From Thermoanaerobaculales bacterium (GTDB lineage: Bacteria; Acidobacteriota; Thermoanaerobaculia; Thermoanaerobaculales; Sulfomarinibacteraceae), in the NCBI GenBank assembly GCA_025456145.1, contig JALOLD010000014.1, forward strand, positions 1 through 64,000: a stretch of 64,000 nucleotides of DNA. Reading direction: 5' to 3'. Every line of letters begins with the position of its first letter. The first letter of the stretch is position 1. Below, one piece after another: positions 51,896 through 61,208 of the stretch. The translations under genes and the position numbers were made by a program. Below the pieces are notes generated by a model. The model did not search any database and was not told the DNA's origin. It saw only the letters and a program-made list of their open reading frames with translations.

Positions 51896-52254
51896 CCCCG
51901 GGGAGGCGGGCGGGTTCTCAGGAGCACCGGCCTTCCGGGCCGCGCGGCCTGGACGGCCTCGCGGCCCGGCGTCGCGCCGCCGGCACGGTCGCTCGACGCG
52001 AACCGGGGAAGCTGCGACCGTGCCGGCGACGCGAGCGGCGGCCTGCATCGTGGCCGGGACACCTGCTCAGAGGCGCGCCTCCCGGGGGTGCCCGGCTGGA
52101 CATTGTGCGGGAGGCGTGGCGGGCGTGAGCGCGCCTCCAGGCACAATGTCGAGCCCGGCACGCCCGGTGAGCAGCGGTGCTCAGGAGGGCGTGCGGGTGG
52201 CGCTCCGGGGAGGTCGGCCCGTTCGACGCGCCGCCGCAATTCGTTCGACGAATT
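51896..52254. repeat. Dispersed intergenic repeat, copy C (fullest copy)
   Basis: Contains every module seen in the family. The 5' part (51896-52015) is shared with copy A. The hairpin has core arms 52090-52108 and 52141-52159 that match at all but two or so positions, and its 32-nt loop itself pairs (ggaggcg with cgcctcc). The tail holds two stem-loops at 52216-52232 and 52236-52256; the second has perfect 9-bp arms gcaattcgt/acgaattgc. Both show the 9-mer cgttcgacg where copy B has cgtccgacg. Confidence 0.88.
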
Positions 52255-52341
52255 GCTGCCGCTGCCGCTGCCATCGGACGCGGACACGGACGCGGACGCG
52301 GACGCGGACGCGGGAACGAACGCGGACGCGGGAACGGACGC
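52255..52341. repeat. Paired hexamer arrays
   Basis: (CTGCCG)3 at 52255-52272, then about eleven ggacgc-type hexamers with several variants (ggacac, ggaacg) up to 52341, close to the -10 TACAAT (52359-52364) of the next gene. Confidence 0.85.
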
Positions 52342-52394
52342 GGCGGCGGTGGCCGGTCTACAATGGCGCACCGAGACTTCGGCCGAGGTGACGG

Positions 52395-54062
52395 ATGCCC
52401 AGGCTGCTCGACCGCGAGGCGAGACGTGACGTGGCCTTCGAGGCCAACCGCGACCACTGGCTCAACGAGCTGCGGATCCTCGAGGCGCAGCGCCGGACGA
52501 TCGCAGCCGGCGGCGGCGCCAAGGCGGCGGCCCGGCAGAAGGCGCAGGGTAAGCTCCTCGCCCGCGAGCGGATCGACGCGCTGGTCGACGAGGGCAGCGG
52601 GTTCCTCGAGCTCGGGACCTTCGCGGCATGGGGCGTCTACGAGGAGTGGGGCGGCGCCCCGGGGGCCGGGGTGGTGACCGGGCTCGGCCGGGTCAGCGGC
52701 CGCGAGTGCGTCATCGTGGCCAACGACGCGACGGTCAAGGCCGGCGCCTGGTTCCCCCTGACCTGCAAGAAGATCCTCCGGGCCCAGGACTTCTCGCTCG
52801 AGAACCGGCTGCCGATGATCTATCTCGTCGACTCGGCCGGGGTCTTCCTGCCGATGCAGGACGAGATCTTCCCCGATCGCGACCACTTCGGCCGGGTGTT
52901 CTACAACAACGCCCGGCTGTCCGCCGAGGGGATCTACCAGATCGCGGCGATCATGGGCTCGTGCGTCGCCGGCGGCGCCTACCTGCCGATCATGTCGGAC
53001 GAGGCGCTGATCGTCGAGGGCACCGGGACGATCTTCCTCGCCGGCTCGCACCTCGTCCAGGCGGCGATCGGCGAGCGGATGGACAACCAGGCCCTCGGCG
53101 GCGCCGAGGTCCAGGTCGACATCTCCGGGGTGGTCGACGACCGCTTCCCCGACGACCTCAGCGCGATCGCCCACATCCGGGCGCGGATCGGCGAGCTCGC
53201 CCGCCCCGCCCTCGCCCCCTTCGACCGGGTCGAGCCGCGGCCGCCGCTGCGCGATCCCGCCGAGGTGCTCGGGATCATCCCGGCCGACCGGTCGCGGCCC
53301 TACAGCACCCACGAGCTGCTCGGCCGGCTGCTCGACGGCTCCGAGCTCACCGAGTACAAGGCGACCTACGGCCGGACGCTGATCTGCGGGACCGGCCGGA
53401 TCGACGGGTGGGCGGTCGGCATCGTCGCCAACGACCGCCGGGTGGTCCAGCGGCGGCGCGGTCTCGGCCCCGGCGAGGGCGAGATGCAGATCGGCGGGGT
53501 GATCTACTCCGACGCCGCCGACAAGGGCGCCCGCTTTGTCGAGCTGATGAACCAGAAAGGCGTACCGCTGCTCTTCCTCCAGGACGTCACCGGGTTCATG
53601 GTCGGCTCCAAGTCCGAGCGGGAGGGGATCATCAAGGACGGCGCCAAGCTGGTCAACGTCGTCGCCAACTCGGTCGTGCCGAAGATCACGGTGTTCGTCG
53701 GCAACTCGTTCGGAGCGGGCAACTACGCGCTGTGCGGCCGGGCCTACGGCGCCCGCTTCTACTACGCCTGGCCGTCGGCCTCAATCTCGGTGATGGGCGG
53801 CCAGCAGGCGTCGGAGACCCTGCTCGCGATCCAGCTCAAGAACCGCGGCGCCGGGGTCGGTCAGGAGGAGAAGGCGGCGCTGCTGGCCGAGATCCAGTCG
53901 CGGTACGCCGCCGCCACCGACCCCAGGTACGCCGCCGCCCGGCTCTGGGTCGACGAGATCATCGACCCCCGCCGGACCCGCGAGGTGGTGGCGCGCAGCC
54001 TCGCCGCCGCGGCCCACCAGCCGGTGCTCGAGCCCTTCCGGGTCGGGGTGCTCCAGACGTGA
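52395..54062 (+). CDS. Acyl-CoA carboxylase beta (carboxyltransferase) subunit
   Basis: A 555-residue carboxyltransferase with two crotonase-like halves. FLELGTFAAWGVYEEWGGAP and the biotin / acyl-CoA oxyanion regions (MGSCVAGGAYLPIMSDE and GNSFGAGNYALCGRAYG) fit the methylcrotonyl-CoA carboxylase beta branch better than propionyl-CoA carboxylase. It works with a biotin-carboxylase subunit that is not in the window. Possible roles are leucine or odd-chain catabolism. TACAAT and gaggtgacgg precede the ATG. Confidence 0.9.
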   Translation: MPRLLDREARRDVAFEANRDHWLNELRILEAQRRTIAAGGGAKAAARQKAQGKLLARERIDALVDEGSGFLELGTFAAWGVYEEWGGAPGAGVVTGLGRVSGRECVIVANDATVKAGAWFPLTCKKILRAQDFSLENRLPMIYLVDSAGVFLPMQDEIFPDRDHFGRVFYNNARLSAEGIYQIAAIMGSCVAGGAYLPIMSDEALIVEGTGTIFLAGSHLVQAAIGERMDNQALGGAEVQVDISGVVDDRFPDDLSAIAHIRARIGELARPALAPFDRVEPRPPLRDPAEVLGIIPADRSRPYSTHELLGRLLDGSELTEYKATYGRTLICGTGRIDGWAVGIVANDRRVVQRRRGLGPGEGEMQIGGVIYSDAADKGARFVELMNQKGVPLLFLQDVTGFMVGSKSEREGIIKDGAKLVNVVANSVVPKITVFVGNSFGAGNYALCGRAYGARFYYAWPSASISVMGGQQASETLLAIQLKNRGAGVGQEEKAALLAEIQSRYAAATDPRYAAARLWVDEIIDPRRTREVVARSLAAAAHQPVLEPFRVGVLQT

Positions 54063-54222
54063 CCGCGCTCGCCGGAGAGGGTCCCGCCGCCCGGGGGCCG
54101 GACCGCAACCGGCGCGGTCGCCCCGCGTACTGCCGGTATCGCGTCGCGCGGGGGGTAACCGGCCGGCCGGGCGGCGCAAACGCCAGAGCGGGGCGCCCCG
54201 GGTCGGCGCCGAGAGGTTGAGC

Positions 54223-56793
54223 ATGCCGGGTCAAGCCGCCAGATCGGGACGGGCCGCGGTGGTGGCCGCGGCGTGCGCCCTGGTCCTGGTCGCGGGGCTC
54301 GCCGGGGCGGCGAAGGACGGCGGCGAGTCGGACCGGGCCAAGATCAAGAGCCTCCCCGCGAGCTGGCGGACCTGGGTCGAGAGCGAGGTCTACCCCTTTC
54401 TCACCAGGCAGCAGCTCCACGCCTTCCTGACCCTCGAGTCGGAGGCCCAGCGGCGCGCCTTTGCGGACCGGCTTTGGGTCCTCTGGGGGCGGCAGACCGG
54501 CTACGGCTCGGCCTTCCGGCGGATGGTCGACGACCGACTGGCGATGGCCCGCCTCGAGTTCGGCTCGACGACCGAGGCCCGGGCCCGGGTGCTCCTGATC
54601 CACGGCCCGCCCGCCCTCCGCCTCGAGGTCGAGTGCGCCGACGTCTTCAACCCCCTCGACATCTGGGCCTGGCCCTACATCGAGGGGATCGGCGAAGGGC
54701 CGGTGGTCGTGTTCTACCAGAAGGGGGCGCTCGGCCGCTGGGAGCTGTGGGACGGCTTCGGCGGCTGGTCGGTGCTCTACGCAACGGCCGGCGTCTCGAG
54801 CGTCGCGGTCGGCGCTGACCAGCCGGCCGGCCCCTGGGAGCGGCCCGAGTACCGCTGCATGGACGGCGACACGATCATGCGGCTGCTGCGGACCGCCGAG
54901 GCCTGGGCCCGCGACCCTCTGTTCATCGCCAAAATGTACGAGTACCGGCCCGCCGAGCCGAGCGAGGCCGCGGAGTCGGCGCCGCAGCGGTTCATGGAGT
55001 TCTCGGCGATCCCCGACCGCGACGCGGTCGCCATGGAGGTGACCGTCGGCAGCGAGTCGCGGAGCATGCGCGGCGGGCTGGTCCGGGTCGGCTTCGACAT
55101 CGGGCTGCCGGTCGAGGTGCTCGGGACCACCCCGGTCGGCGATATCGAGGTGGTGCAGCTCGACGTCATCGGCGAGATCTCGAGGGACTCGTCGATGGTC
55201 GACCGCTTCCGCCACCTCTACTCGGTACCGGCCTCGGGCGGCGCGATCGGGCTCGACCTCGAGCGCTGGCTGCGCCCCGGCGACTACCTGCTGCGGCTCA
55301 AGGTCGAGGACGCCCACTCGCCCCACGAGGCGATCGTCGAGCACGGCTTCACCGTCGAGCCGGTCGCCGCCGAGCTCGAGGAGGCCGAGCGCGACGAGCT
55401 CGCCGAGCTGATGCTCGGTCTCGACCTCGGCGAGCCCGACGAGCAGCCGGTGCTCACCCTGCTCGGGCCGCCGGGCGACGCCGTGTCGGGGGTGCGACGC
55501 TTCGAGGCCGTCACCCGGCCCGAGGTGCAGCGCGTCGCCTTCCTGCTCGACGAGGAGCCGGTGCTGACCAAGAACCGGCCGCCCTTCGACCTCGACCTCG
55601 ATCTCGGGCCCCTGCCCCGGCTGACCCGGGTCACCGCCATCGCCTACGACGCCGACGGCGCCGAGCTCGCCCGCGAGGGGCTGACCCTCAACGTCGGTCG
55701 CGAGCGCTTCTTCCTGCGCCTCCTGCCCCAGGGTCCGGACGACGTCCGAGGCGCCGAGGTGCGGGTCGCGGCCGAGCTCAACATCCCCGGCGACCGGACG
55801 CTCGGGTCGCTCGAGATCTTCTGGAACGACGTCTCCCTCGCGACCCTCCACGAGCCGCCGTTCGAGGCCTGGGTCGAGCTCGAGCGGAGTGCCGGCTTCG
55901 GTCTGCTCCGCGCCGTCGCCACTCTCGACGACGGCGCGGTCGCCGAGGACGTCCGCTTCGTCAACGCGCCACAGTTCGGCTCGGTCGTCGAAGTGACCTC
56001 GGTCGAGCTCCCGGTCACCGTCCTCGACCGCGCCGGGCGACCGGTCGGCGGGCTGACCGCGGCCGACTTCACGGTGCTCGAGGACGGGATCGAGCAGGTC
56101 GTCACCCACTTCGGCGAGCACCGCGACCTGCCGATCCGGCTCGGCATCGTGGTCGACACCTCGGGCTCGATGAGCGAGACGCTGCCCGAGGTCCAGCGGG
56201 TGGTCATGGGCTTTCTGAGGACCCTGCTGCGGCCGCGCGACCGCGCCTTCATCGAGATCTTCTCCGACCGTCCCGAGCTGCTCGCGCCCTTTACCGCCGA
56301 CTTCGCGACCCTCGAGCACGCCCTGCTCGCGCTCTACCCGGACCGGGCGACCGCGCTCTATGACTCGGTCATCACCGGTCTCTACCAGTTCTCGGGCGTC
56401 CACGGGCGGCGGGCGATGGTGCTGCTGACCGACGGCGAGGACACGGCGTCGAGCAACGGCTTCGAGGACGCCCTCGGCTACGCCCAGCGGATGGGGGTCG
56501 CGATCTACGCGATCGGCGTCGACCTGCCGACCACCAAGGTCATGACCCGCTTCCAGCTCAAGCGGCTCGCCTCGGTCACCGGAGGCCGGGCGTTCTTCGT
56601 CGACCGCGGCTCGAACCTCGACGCGATCTACGCCGAGATCGACGCCGAGCTGCGCTCGCAGTACCTGCTCGCCTACACCACGTCGTCCGAGCGGGACCCC
56701 GACGAGCTGCGCAAGATCGAGGTCCGGGTCGAGGCCGACCAGCGGGTCGAGGTTCGGACGATCACCGGTTACTATCCGGGGAGCGGATCATGA
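54223..56793 (+). CDS. Secreted GWxTD-like / VWFA protein, acidobacterial type
   Basis: An 856-residue exported protein with a signal peptide (AAVVAAACALVLVAGLAGAA). The N-terminal part (LPASWRTWVESEVYPFLTRQ to STTEARARVLLIHGPPA) follows the GWxTD domain, though the GWxTD motif itself is lost. Middle beta-rich regions follow. The C-terminal VWFA domain starts near residue 640 with the MIDAS LGIVVDTSGSMS, and has LLTDGEDTASSN and ITGYYPG at its end, as in the VWFA-related acidobacterial family. It is first of a four-gene operon. gagagg precedes the ATG. Function unknown; metal-dependent binding is likely. Confidence 0.88.
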   Translation: MPGQAARSGRAAVVAAACALVLVAGLAGAAKDGGESDRAKIKSLPASWRTWVESEVYPFLTRQQLHAFLTLESEAQRRAFADRLWVLWGRQTGYGSAFRRMVDDRLAMARLEFGSTTEARARVLLIHGPPALRLEVECADVFNPLDIWAWPYIEGIGEGPVVVFYQKGALGRWELWDGFGGWSVLYATAGVSSVAVGADQPAGPWERPEYRCMDGDTIMRLLRTAEAWARDPLFIAKMYEYRPAEPSEAAESAPQRFMEFSAIPDRDAVAMEVTVGSESRSMRGGLVRVGFDIGLPVEVLGTTPVGDIEVVQLDVIGEISRDSSMVDRFRHLYSVPASGGAIGLDLERWLRPGDYLLRLKVEDAHSPHEAIVEHGFTVEPVAAELEEAERDELAELMLGLDLGEPDEQPVLTLLGPPGDAVSGVRRFEAVTRPEVQRVAFLLDEEPVLTKNRPPFDLDLDLGPLPRLTRVTAIAYDADGAELAREGLTLNVGRERFFLRLLPQGPDDVRGAEVRVAAELNIPGDRTLGSLEIFWNDVSLATLHEPPFEAWVELERSAGFGLLRAVATLDDGAVAEDVRFVNAPQFGSVVEVTSVELPVTVLDRAGRPVGGLTAADFTVLEDGIEQVVTHFGEHRDLPIRLGIVVDTSGSMSETLPEVQRVVMGFLRTLLRPRDRAFIEIFSDRPELLAPFTADFATLEHALLALYPDRATALYDSVITGLYQFSGVHGRRAMVLLTDGEDTASSNGFEDALGYAQRMGVAIYAIGVDLPTTKVMTRFQLKRLASVTGGRAFFVDRGSNLDAIYAEIDAELRSQYLLAYTTSSERDPDELRKIEVRVEADQRVEVRTITGYYPGSGS

Positions 56794-57263
56794 AGAGGAC
56801 CCACGACGGACCGGCCGCCCGACGGCGACCGGGGAGGACAGGCCCAGTGATGACCAGCCGACGCGTGATCGCGACCATCGTCGTCGCCCTCGCCGTGGCG
56901 ATCGCCGGAGGGCCGGCCACGGCCGGCAACCCGCCGGCGAAGCAGGCCAGGGAGGAGCTCGAGTTCGGCTACAAGGCGGCCAAGCGGGGCTACTGGCAGG
57001 AGGCCCTCGAGCGCTTCCGGCTCGCCGACGAGCTGACCCCGAACCAGCCGCGCATCCTCAACAACATCGCGGTGGCGCTCGAGGCCAACGGGAGGTTCGA
57101 CGAGGCGCTGGAGGTCTACCGCTCGGGTCTCGCCCTCGACCCGAACGACCCGGCGCTCGTCAAAAACCTGAGCCGTTTGGAGGAGTTCTACGCCGCCCAC
57201 CTGGCGGTCGAGACGACCGAGGACGAGGCCGCCGCGGGCGGAGAGGCCGACGATGCACCGTAA
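56790..57263 (+). CDS. Exported TPR protein
   Basis: 157 residues with an N-terminal signal (VIATIVVALAVAIAGGPATA) and at least two TPR units (LEFGYKAAKRGYWQEALERF, ILNNIAVALEANGRFDEALE). The ATG overlaps the previous stop (ATGA). An internal ATG at 56850 would give a more typical signal peptide. Probably a periplasmic scaffold for its neighbours. Confidence 0.8.
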   Translation: MKRTHDGPAARRRPGRTGPVMTSRRVIATIVVALAVAIAGGPATAGNPPAKQAREELEFGYKAAKRGYWQEALERFRLADELTPNQPRILNNIAVALEANGRFDEALEVYRSGLALDPNDPALVKNLSRLEEFYAAHLAVETTEDEAAAGGEADDAP

Positions 57264-57945
57264 GCTGCTGCCGCTCGCCGCCGTGATCGTCCTCGTCCCG
57301 GGGCTGGTCCTCGCCGGCGCCAACGAGATCCAGGTCGGACTCAAGCTGCGGCCCGAGCTCGACATCGGCCCGCGCTCCAGGGTCTACGTCGGCTCGATCC
57401 TGCTCGAGCCGCGGCAGGGCGGCGGGACCACCCTCGCCGACGTCCAGGCGATCCGCGAGTTCTCGGAGTACATCCGCGACCTGCTCCGCCGCTCGACCCG
57501 GCTGCGCGTCCAGCCCCAGCTCGAGGGCATCGAGCCGCCGACCTTCGACCTCGAGCGGCTGCTCGAGATCCCCGAGTTCTGGCGCGACATCGCGGCCCGC
57601 GCCGAGGCCGATTTCGTCATCGCCGCGTCGGTCGACGTCAAGGTGCTCGACCGCGAGGGCTACACCACCGAGGAGTACGTCTCGCCGACCGACGGCAAGA
57701 CCTACTTCCGCCAGGTGCTGGTCGAGGAGACCGGCTTCGGCTACGACATCCTGCTCGTCGTGGTCGACGGCCGCACCGGCCGACCGGTCTTCTCCGACCA
57801 GATCACCGACTTCAAGGAGAAGGACGAGCGCAAGCTCGACGACTACGAGGACATGTTCGACGACCTCTACACCCTCGAAAACCGGCTGCTCGGGATCTTC
57901 GTGCCGCGCACGGTGATGGCCAAGCGGTTTGTCTATGCGAACTGA
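57253..57945 (+). CDS. Exported protein of unknown function
   Basis: 230 residues with a signal peptide (LLPLAAVIVLVPGLVLAGAN). The body shows mixed alpha/beta content (RSRVYVGSILLEPRQGGG, AEADFVIAASVDVKVLDREG, GFGYDILLVVVDGRTGRPVF) recalling lipoprotein-like proteins that sense or assemble at the outer membrane, but I recognise no family. It overlaps the TPR gene by 11 bp, and the fusion gene follows 25 bp later. Confidence 0.75.
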   Translation: MHRKLLPLAAVIVLVPGLVLAGANEIQVGLKLRPELDIGPRSRVYVGSILLEPRQGGGTTLADVQAIREFSEYIRDLLRRSTRLRVQPQLEGIEPPTFDLERLLEIPEFWRDIAARAEADFVIAASVDVKVLDREGYTTEEYVSPTDGKTYFRQVLVEETGFGYDILLVVVDGRTGRPVFSDQITDFKEKDERKLDDYEDMFDDLYTLENRLLGIFVPRTVMAKRFVYAN

Positions 57946-57970
57946 GGCGGCGGCGCCGCGGAGGTCGATG

Positions 57971-60856
57971 ATGAAGGCGAGAGCCTGGTTGGTGATCGTG
58001 CTGGCGCTGGCGGCCGCTGGCGCCGAGGCGCAGCTCAGCCCCTACAACCCCTACGTCGGCGGCAAGAACAAGGTCCGCTGGGACACCTTCGAGTGGAAGA
58101 CCTACCGGACGCCGCACTTCGTCATCTCGTACTACGACCGGGTCGAGCCGTCCCTCGAGAAGATCGCATCGTACGCCGAGAGCTCCTACGACGAGCTCGC
58201 TCACACGCTCAACTTCCAGATCACCAAGCCGATCCCGCTGATCGCCTACGCGACCCACGCCGAGTTTGAGCAGACCAACGTGATCGTCGGCTTCATCCCC
58301 GAGGGCGTCGGCGCCTTCGCGACGCCGGTGCGCAACCGGATGGTCCTGCCGGTCGACCTCGGCGACCGCGAGCTCCAGGCGCTCATCCAGCACGAGCTGA
58401 CCCACATCTTCCAGTACGAGATCTACTTCGGCGGCCGCCGCGGGCGGATGATCTACGCCCGACCGCCGCTCTGGTTCATGGAGGGCATGGCCTCGTACCT
58501 CGGCGACGACGAGTCGGCGCTCGACGAGATGTACATGCGCGACGCGTCGATGGCCGACATCGTGCCGTCGGTCGCGCAGCCGCCCTCGGGCTTTCTCGCC
58601 TACCGCTTCGGCCACAAGGTCTTCGAGTTCATCGAGGACGAGTGGGGGCCCGACGCGGTGCGCGACTTCATCTTCGCCCAGCGCGGCAACTTCGGCGGCG
58701 GCGTCGCCAAGCCGGTGGGCGCCACGTTCAACCTCGAGGTCGAGGAGTTCGACGCCGCCTTCCGGAGCTGGCTGCGCCGGCGCTACGCCGGCTTCGCCGA
58801 CCGGGGCGACCCGCGCGAGTTCGGCCAGCCCTTCCGGATCGAGGGGACCTCGGGGTCGCAGCAGTCGTCGCCGGCGCTGTCGCCCTCGGGCGACCTGGTC
58901 GCCGCCTTCACCACGGTCAAGAACGACGTCGACGTCGCGCTGTTCGGGGTCCCCGACCGGAGGCTCTACAAGAACCTCACCCGCGGCCGGAGCACCAAGA
59001 TCGAGTACCTGGTCGCCCAGGGGCTGACCGTCGGGCCGACCGAGGGCCGCGATCTCGACTTCTCCCCCGACGGCGGCCACGTCGCGGTCTTCGGCCGGGT
59101 CGAACGGGGCCGCTCGTTGCTCCTGCTCGACGTGCTCCACGGCGGCGTCGACCGGGCGATCCCGATCCCGCTGCCCCTCGACCAGCCGATGAACCCGGTC
59201 TTCCACCCCGACGGCCGGCGGATCGCCTTCCGGGCGATCGCCGACGGCCGCCACGACATCTACCTGCTCGATCTCACGACCGAAGCGCTGACCAACCTGA
59301 CCGACGACGCGGCCTACGACGCCGCACCGACCTTCTCGCCCGACGGCCGTCACCTCGTCTACTCGTCGAACGACGGCGGGCCCTCCAAGCTGGTCCGGCT
59401 CTCGCTCGACGAGCCGAGCCGGCGCGACCAGCTCACCTTCGGCCCGGGCAACGACCAGGGCGCGGCGTTCTCGGCCGACGGCGCCCGGCTCTTCTTCGCC
59501 TCGGACCGCGAGGACGGGATCTTCGACATCTACCGGCTCGACCTCGACACCCGCGAGCTCTTCCGCTTGACCAAGGTCATCGGCGCCGCGCTCAACCCGG
59601 TGCCGGGGCGCTCGATCGAGGGCGAGAGGGTCGGATTCCAGGCCTACCACCGCGGCGGCTGGGACCTCTTCGTCGCCGATTCCGACCAGGGCGAGCTCGT
59701 CGGGGTCTCCGAGCCGGTGGCCAGCGAGGTCCTGCTCGAGCCCTTCGTCCCCGCGGTGTCGGTGACGATCGACCCCGAAAAGGGCGAGCCGGTCAGGCGG
59801 CGCAAGCTCTACCTCGAGGACGCGCAGATCTTCGTCGGCGTCGACAACGTCCAGAACTTCCTGTCGCAGACCGTGCTGACCTTCTCCGACCAGTACGGCG
59901 ACCGCCGTCTGCTCGTCCTGCTCGACACCATCGACACCTTCTCCAACTTCACGGTGAGCTGGCTCAACCTCGAGCCGCGGCTCCAGTGGGGGGTGTCGCT
60001 GTACGACTTCCGGACCTTCTACATCACCGGCTACGACCCGACCCGCGGCGACGTCACCGCCCGCGAGCAGGCCTACCGGGTGACCGCCGCCGAGCTCAAC
60101 GGACGCTACCCGCTGTCGCGCTCCTACCGGGTCGAGGGCGGGGTCGGCTATCTCGACCGCGAGTCGAACTACCCGCAGCTCGACGAGACGACCGGCGAGG
60201 TCACCTTCCCGTCGGTGACCGACGGCGGTCCCTTCGTCACCGTCGGTCTCGCTGGCGACACGACGCTGTGGAACAGCTACGGCCCCCACAAGGGCACGCG
60301 CTGGGAGCTGCGCGGCCTCTACTCCCACGACATCGAGGAGGGCGGCACCCTGTCGCGCAACTTCGAGTTCGACGGCCGCGCCTACGTTCCGCTGTCGCGG
60401 CGCAACGAGCTCGCCTTCCGGCTCTTCCTCGGCCACGCCGAGGGCAACCGGCCGCACATCTACGCGATCGGCGGGCTCGACACGATTCGCGGGCTGCCGA
60501 CCCGGGCGATGGCCGGCAACCGGGTCGGGCTCGCCAATCTCGAGTGGCGGTTCCCGCTCGTCGACCGGCTCGATCTGCCCTTCCTGTCGCTGAGCGGCGG
60601 GATCCGCGGCCGGATCTTCCTCGACGTCGGCGCCGCCTGGTACGAGGTCGACGGCCGCGAGTACAACTATCTCGGCGAGCCCGGCTTCACCTTCATCGAG
60701 GACGGGCGGCTGGTCGACGGCGTGTCGTCCTACGGGGTCGGGATCACCCTCTTCGTGCTCGGCATCCCGATGCACTGGGACTGGATCCAGCTGTGGGACT
60801 TCGAGGACGAGATCGGCGACCGCCAGGTCGAGTTCTGGATGGGCTTCAGGTTCTGA
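57971..60856 (+). CDS. Peptidase MA-like / beta-propeller / outer-membrane barrel fusion
   Basis: A 961-residue exported protein. After the signal peptide (to about residue 20) comes a gluzincin peptidase domain with zinc motif HELTH (141-145) and third ligand Glu171 in WFMEGMASYLG. Residues about 290-580 form a TolB/PD40-like propeller with blades such as ALSPSGDLVAAFT, DFSPDGGHVAVF, VFHPDGRRIAF and TFSPDGRHLVYS. The rest is BamA-like beta-barrel (IGGLDTIRGLPTRAMAGNRV) ending in FWMGFRF, with a terminal Phe that fits the BAM signal. All zinc residues are present, so peptidase activity is likely. ggaggtcg precedes the second of two adjacent ATGs. Confidence 0.86.
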   Translation: MKARAWLVIVLALAAAGAEAQLSPYNPYVGGKNKVRWDTFEWKTYRTPHFVISYYDRVEPSLEKIASYAESSYDELAHTLNFQITKPIPLIAYATHAEFEQTNVIVGFIPEGVGAFATPVRNRMVLPVDLGDRELQALIQHELTHIFQYEIYFGGRRGRMIYARPPLWFMEGMASYLGDDESALDEMYMRDASMADIVPSVAQPPSGFLAYRFGHKVFEFIEDEWGPDAVRDFIFAQRGNFGGGVAKPVGATFNLEVEEFDAAFRSWLRRRYAGFADRGDPREFGQPFRIEGTSGSQQSSPALSPSGDLVAAFTTVKNDVDVALFGVPDRRLYKNLTRGRSTKIEYLVAQGLTVGPTEGRDLDFSPDGGHVAVFGRVERGRSLLLLDVLHGGVDRAIPIPLPLDQPMNPVFHPDGRRIAFRAIADGRHDIYLLDLTTEALTNLTDDAAYDAAPTFSPDGRHLVYSSNDGGPSKLVRLSLDEPSRRDQLTFGPGNDQGAAFSADGARLFFASDREDGIFDIYRLDLDTRELFRLTKVIGAALNPVPGRSIEGERVGFQAYHRGGWDLFVADSDQGELVGVSEPVASEVLLEPFVPAVSVTIDPEKGEPVRRRKLYLEDAQIFVGVDNVQNFLSQTVLTFSDQYGDRRLLVLLDTIDTFSNFTVSWLNLEPRLQWGVSLYDFRTFYITGYDPTRGDVTAREQAYRVTAAELNGRYPLSRSYRVEGGVGYLDRESNYPQLDETTGEVTFPSVTDGGPFVTVGLAGDTTLWNSYGPHKGTRWELRGLYSHDIEEGGTLSRNFEFDGRAYVPLSRRNELAFRLFLGHAEGNRPHIYAIGGLDTIRGLPTRAMAGNRVGLANLEWRFPLVDRLDLPFLSLSGGIRGRIFLDVGAAWYEVDGREYNYLGEPGFTFIEDGRLVDGVSSYGVGITLFVLGIPMHWDWIQLWDFEDEIGDRQVEFWMGFRF

Positions 60857-61208
60857 GCCCGGACCTGCGCCGGCTACCCGCCACACCGGTCGGCGCGAGA
60901 GTGTCCTGATTCAGCACAGCTCGTCCGGATGCCGCGGCCCTCGACCGGACCGGGAGCTGGCATGACGGTTGCTGATACCAGGTCGCGGTCGGAGTATCTC
61001 GGAGGCCGACCGACCCGGACGGGGCCCTCGCGCCAACCCCGTTTCGGGTGGGACCGGCGTGCCGACCGGGGGCTCGGGCCTTGAGCCGACGGGCTTTTCA
61101 GGGACTCATGATATGTTGGAAACAGCTGGGAAATGCACGCATGTTCATTTCCTCATCCACCGTCGTCGCGCCGGGGAGCCGACGCCGGCCCAGCCAGGGA
61201 AGAAATCC
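60857..61208. other. 352-bp intergenic region
   Basis: No gene is supported. Near the end, ggaaatg (61129-61135) and catttcc (61146-61152) form a 7-bp inverted repeat with a 10-nt gap, just after an AT-richer stretch (ctcatgatatgttgg). It could be an operator or promoter for the giant gene that follows; the rest is featureless GC-rich DNA. Confidence 0.5.

Noticed and set aside
53959-56403. An 814-codon frame antisense to the VWFA protein
   Set aside because: Same reason: antisense codon bias only, with no motifs.
57812-60886. A 1024-codon frame antisense to the peptidase-barrel gene
   Set aside because: No domain or start signal; it is rich in Arg, Val, Asp and Glu as expected from the reverse strand of GC-rich codons. 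The plus-strand gene has clear motifs.
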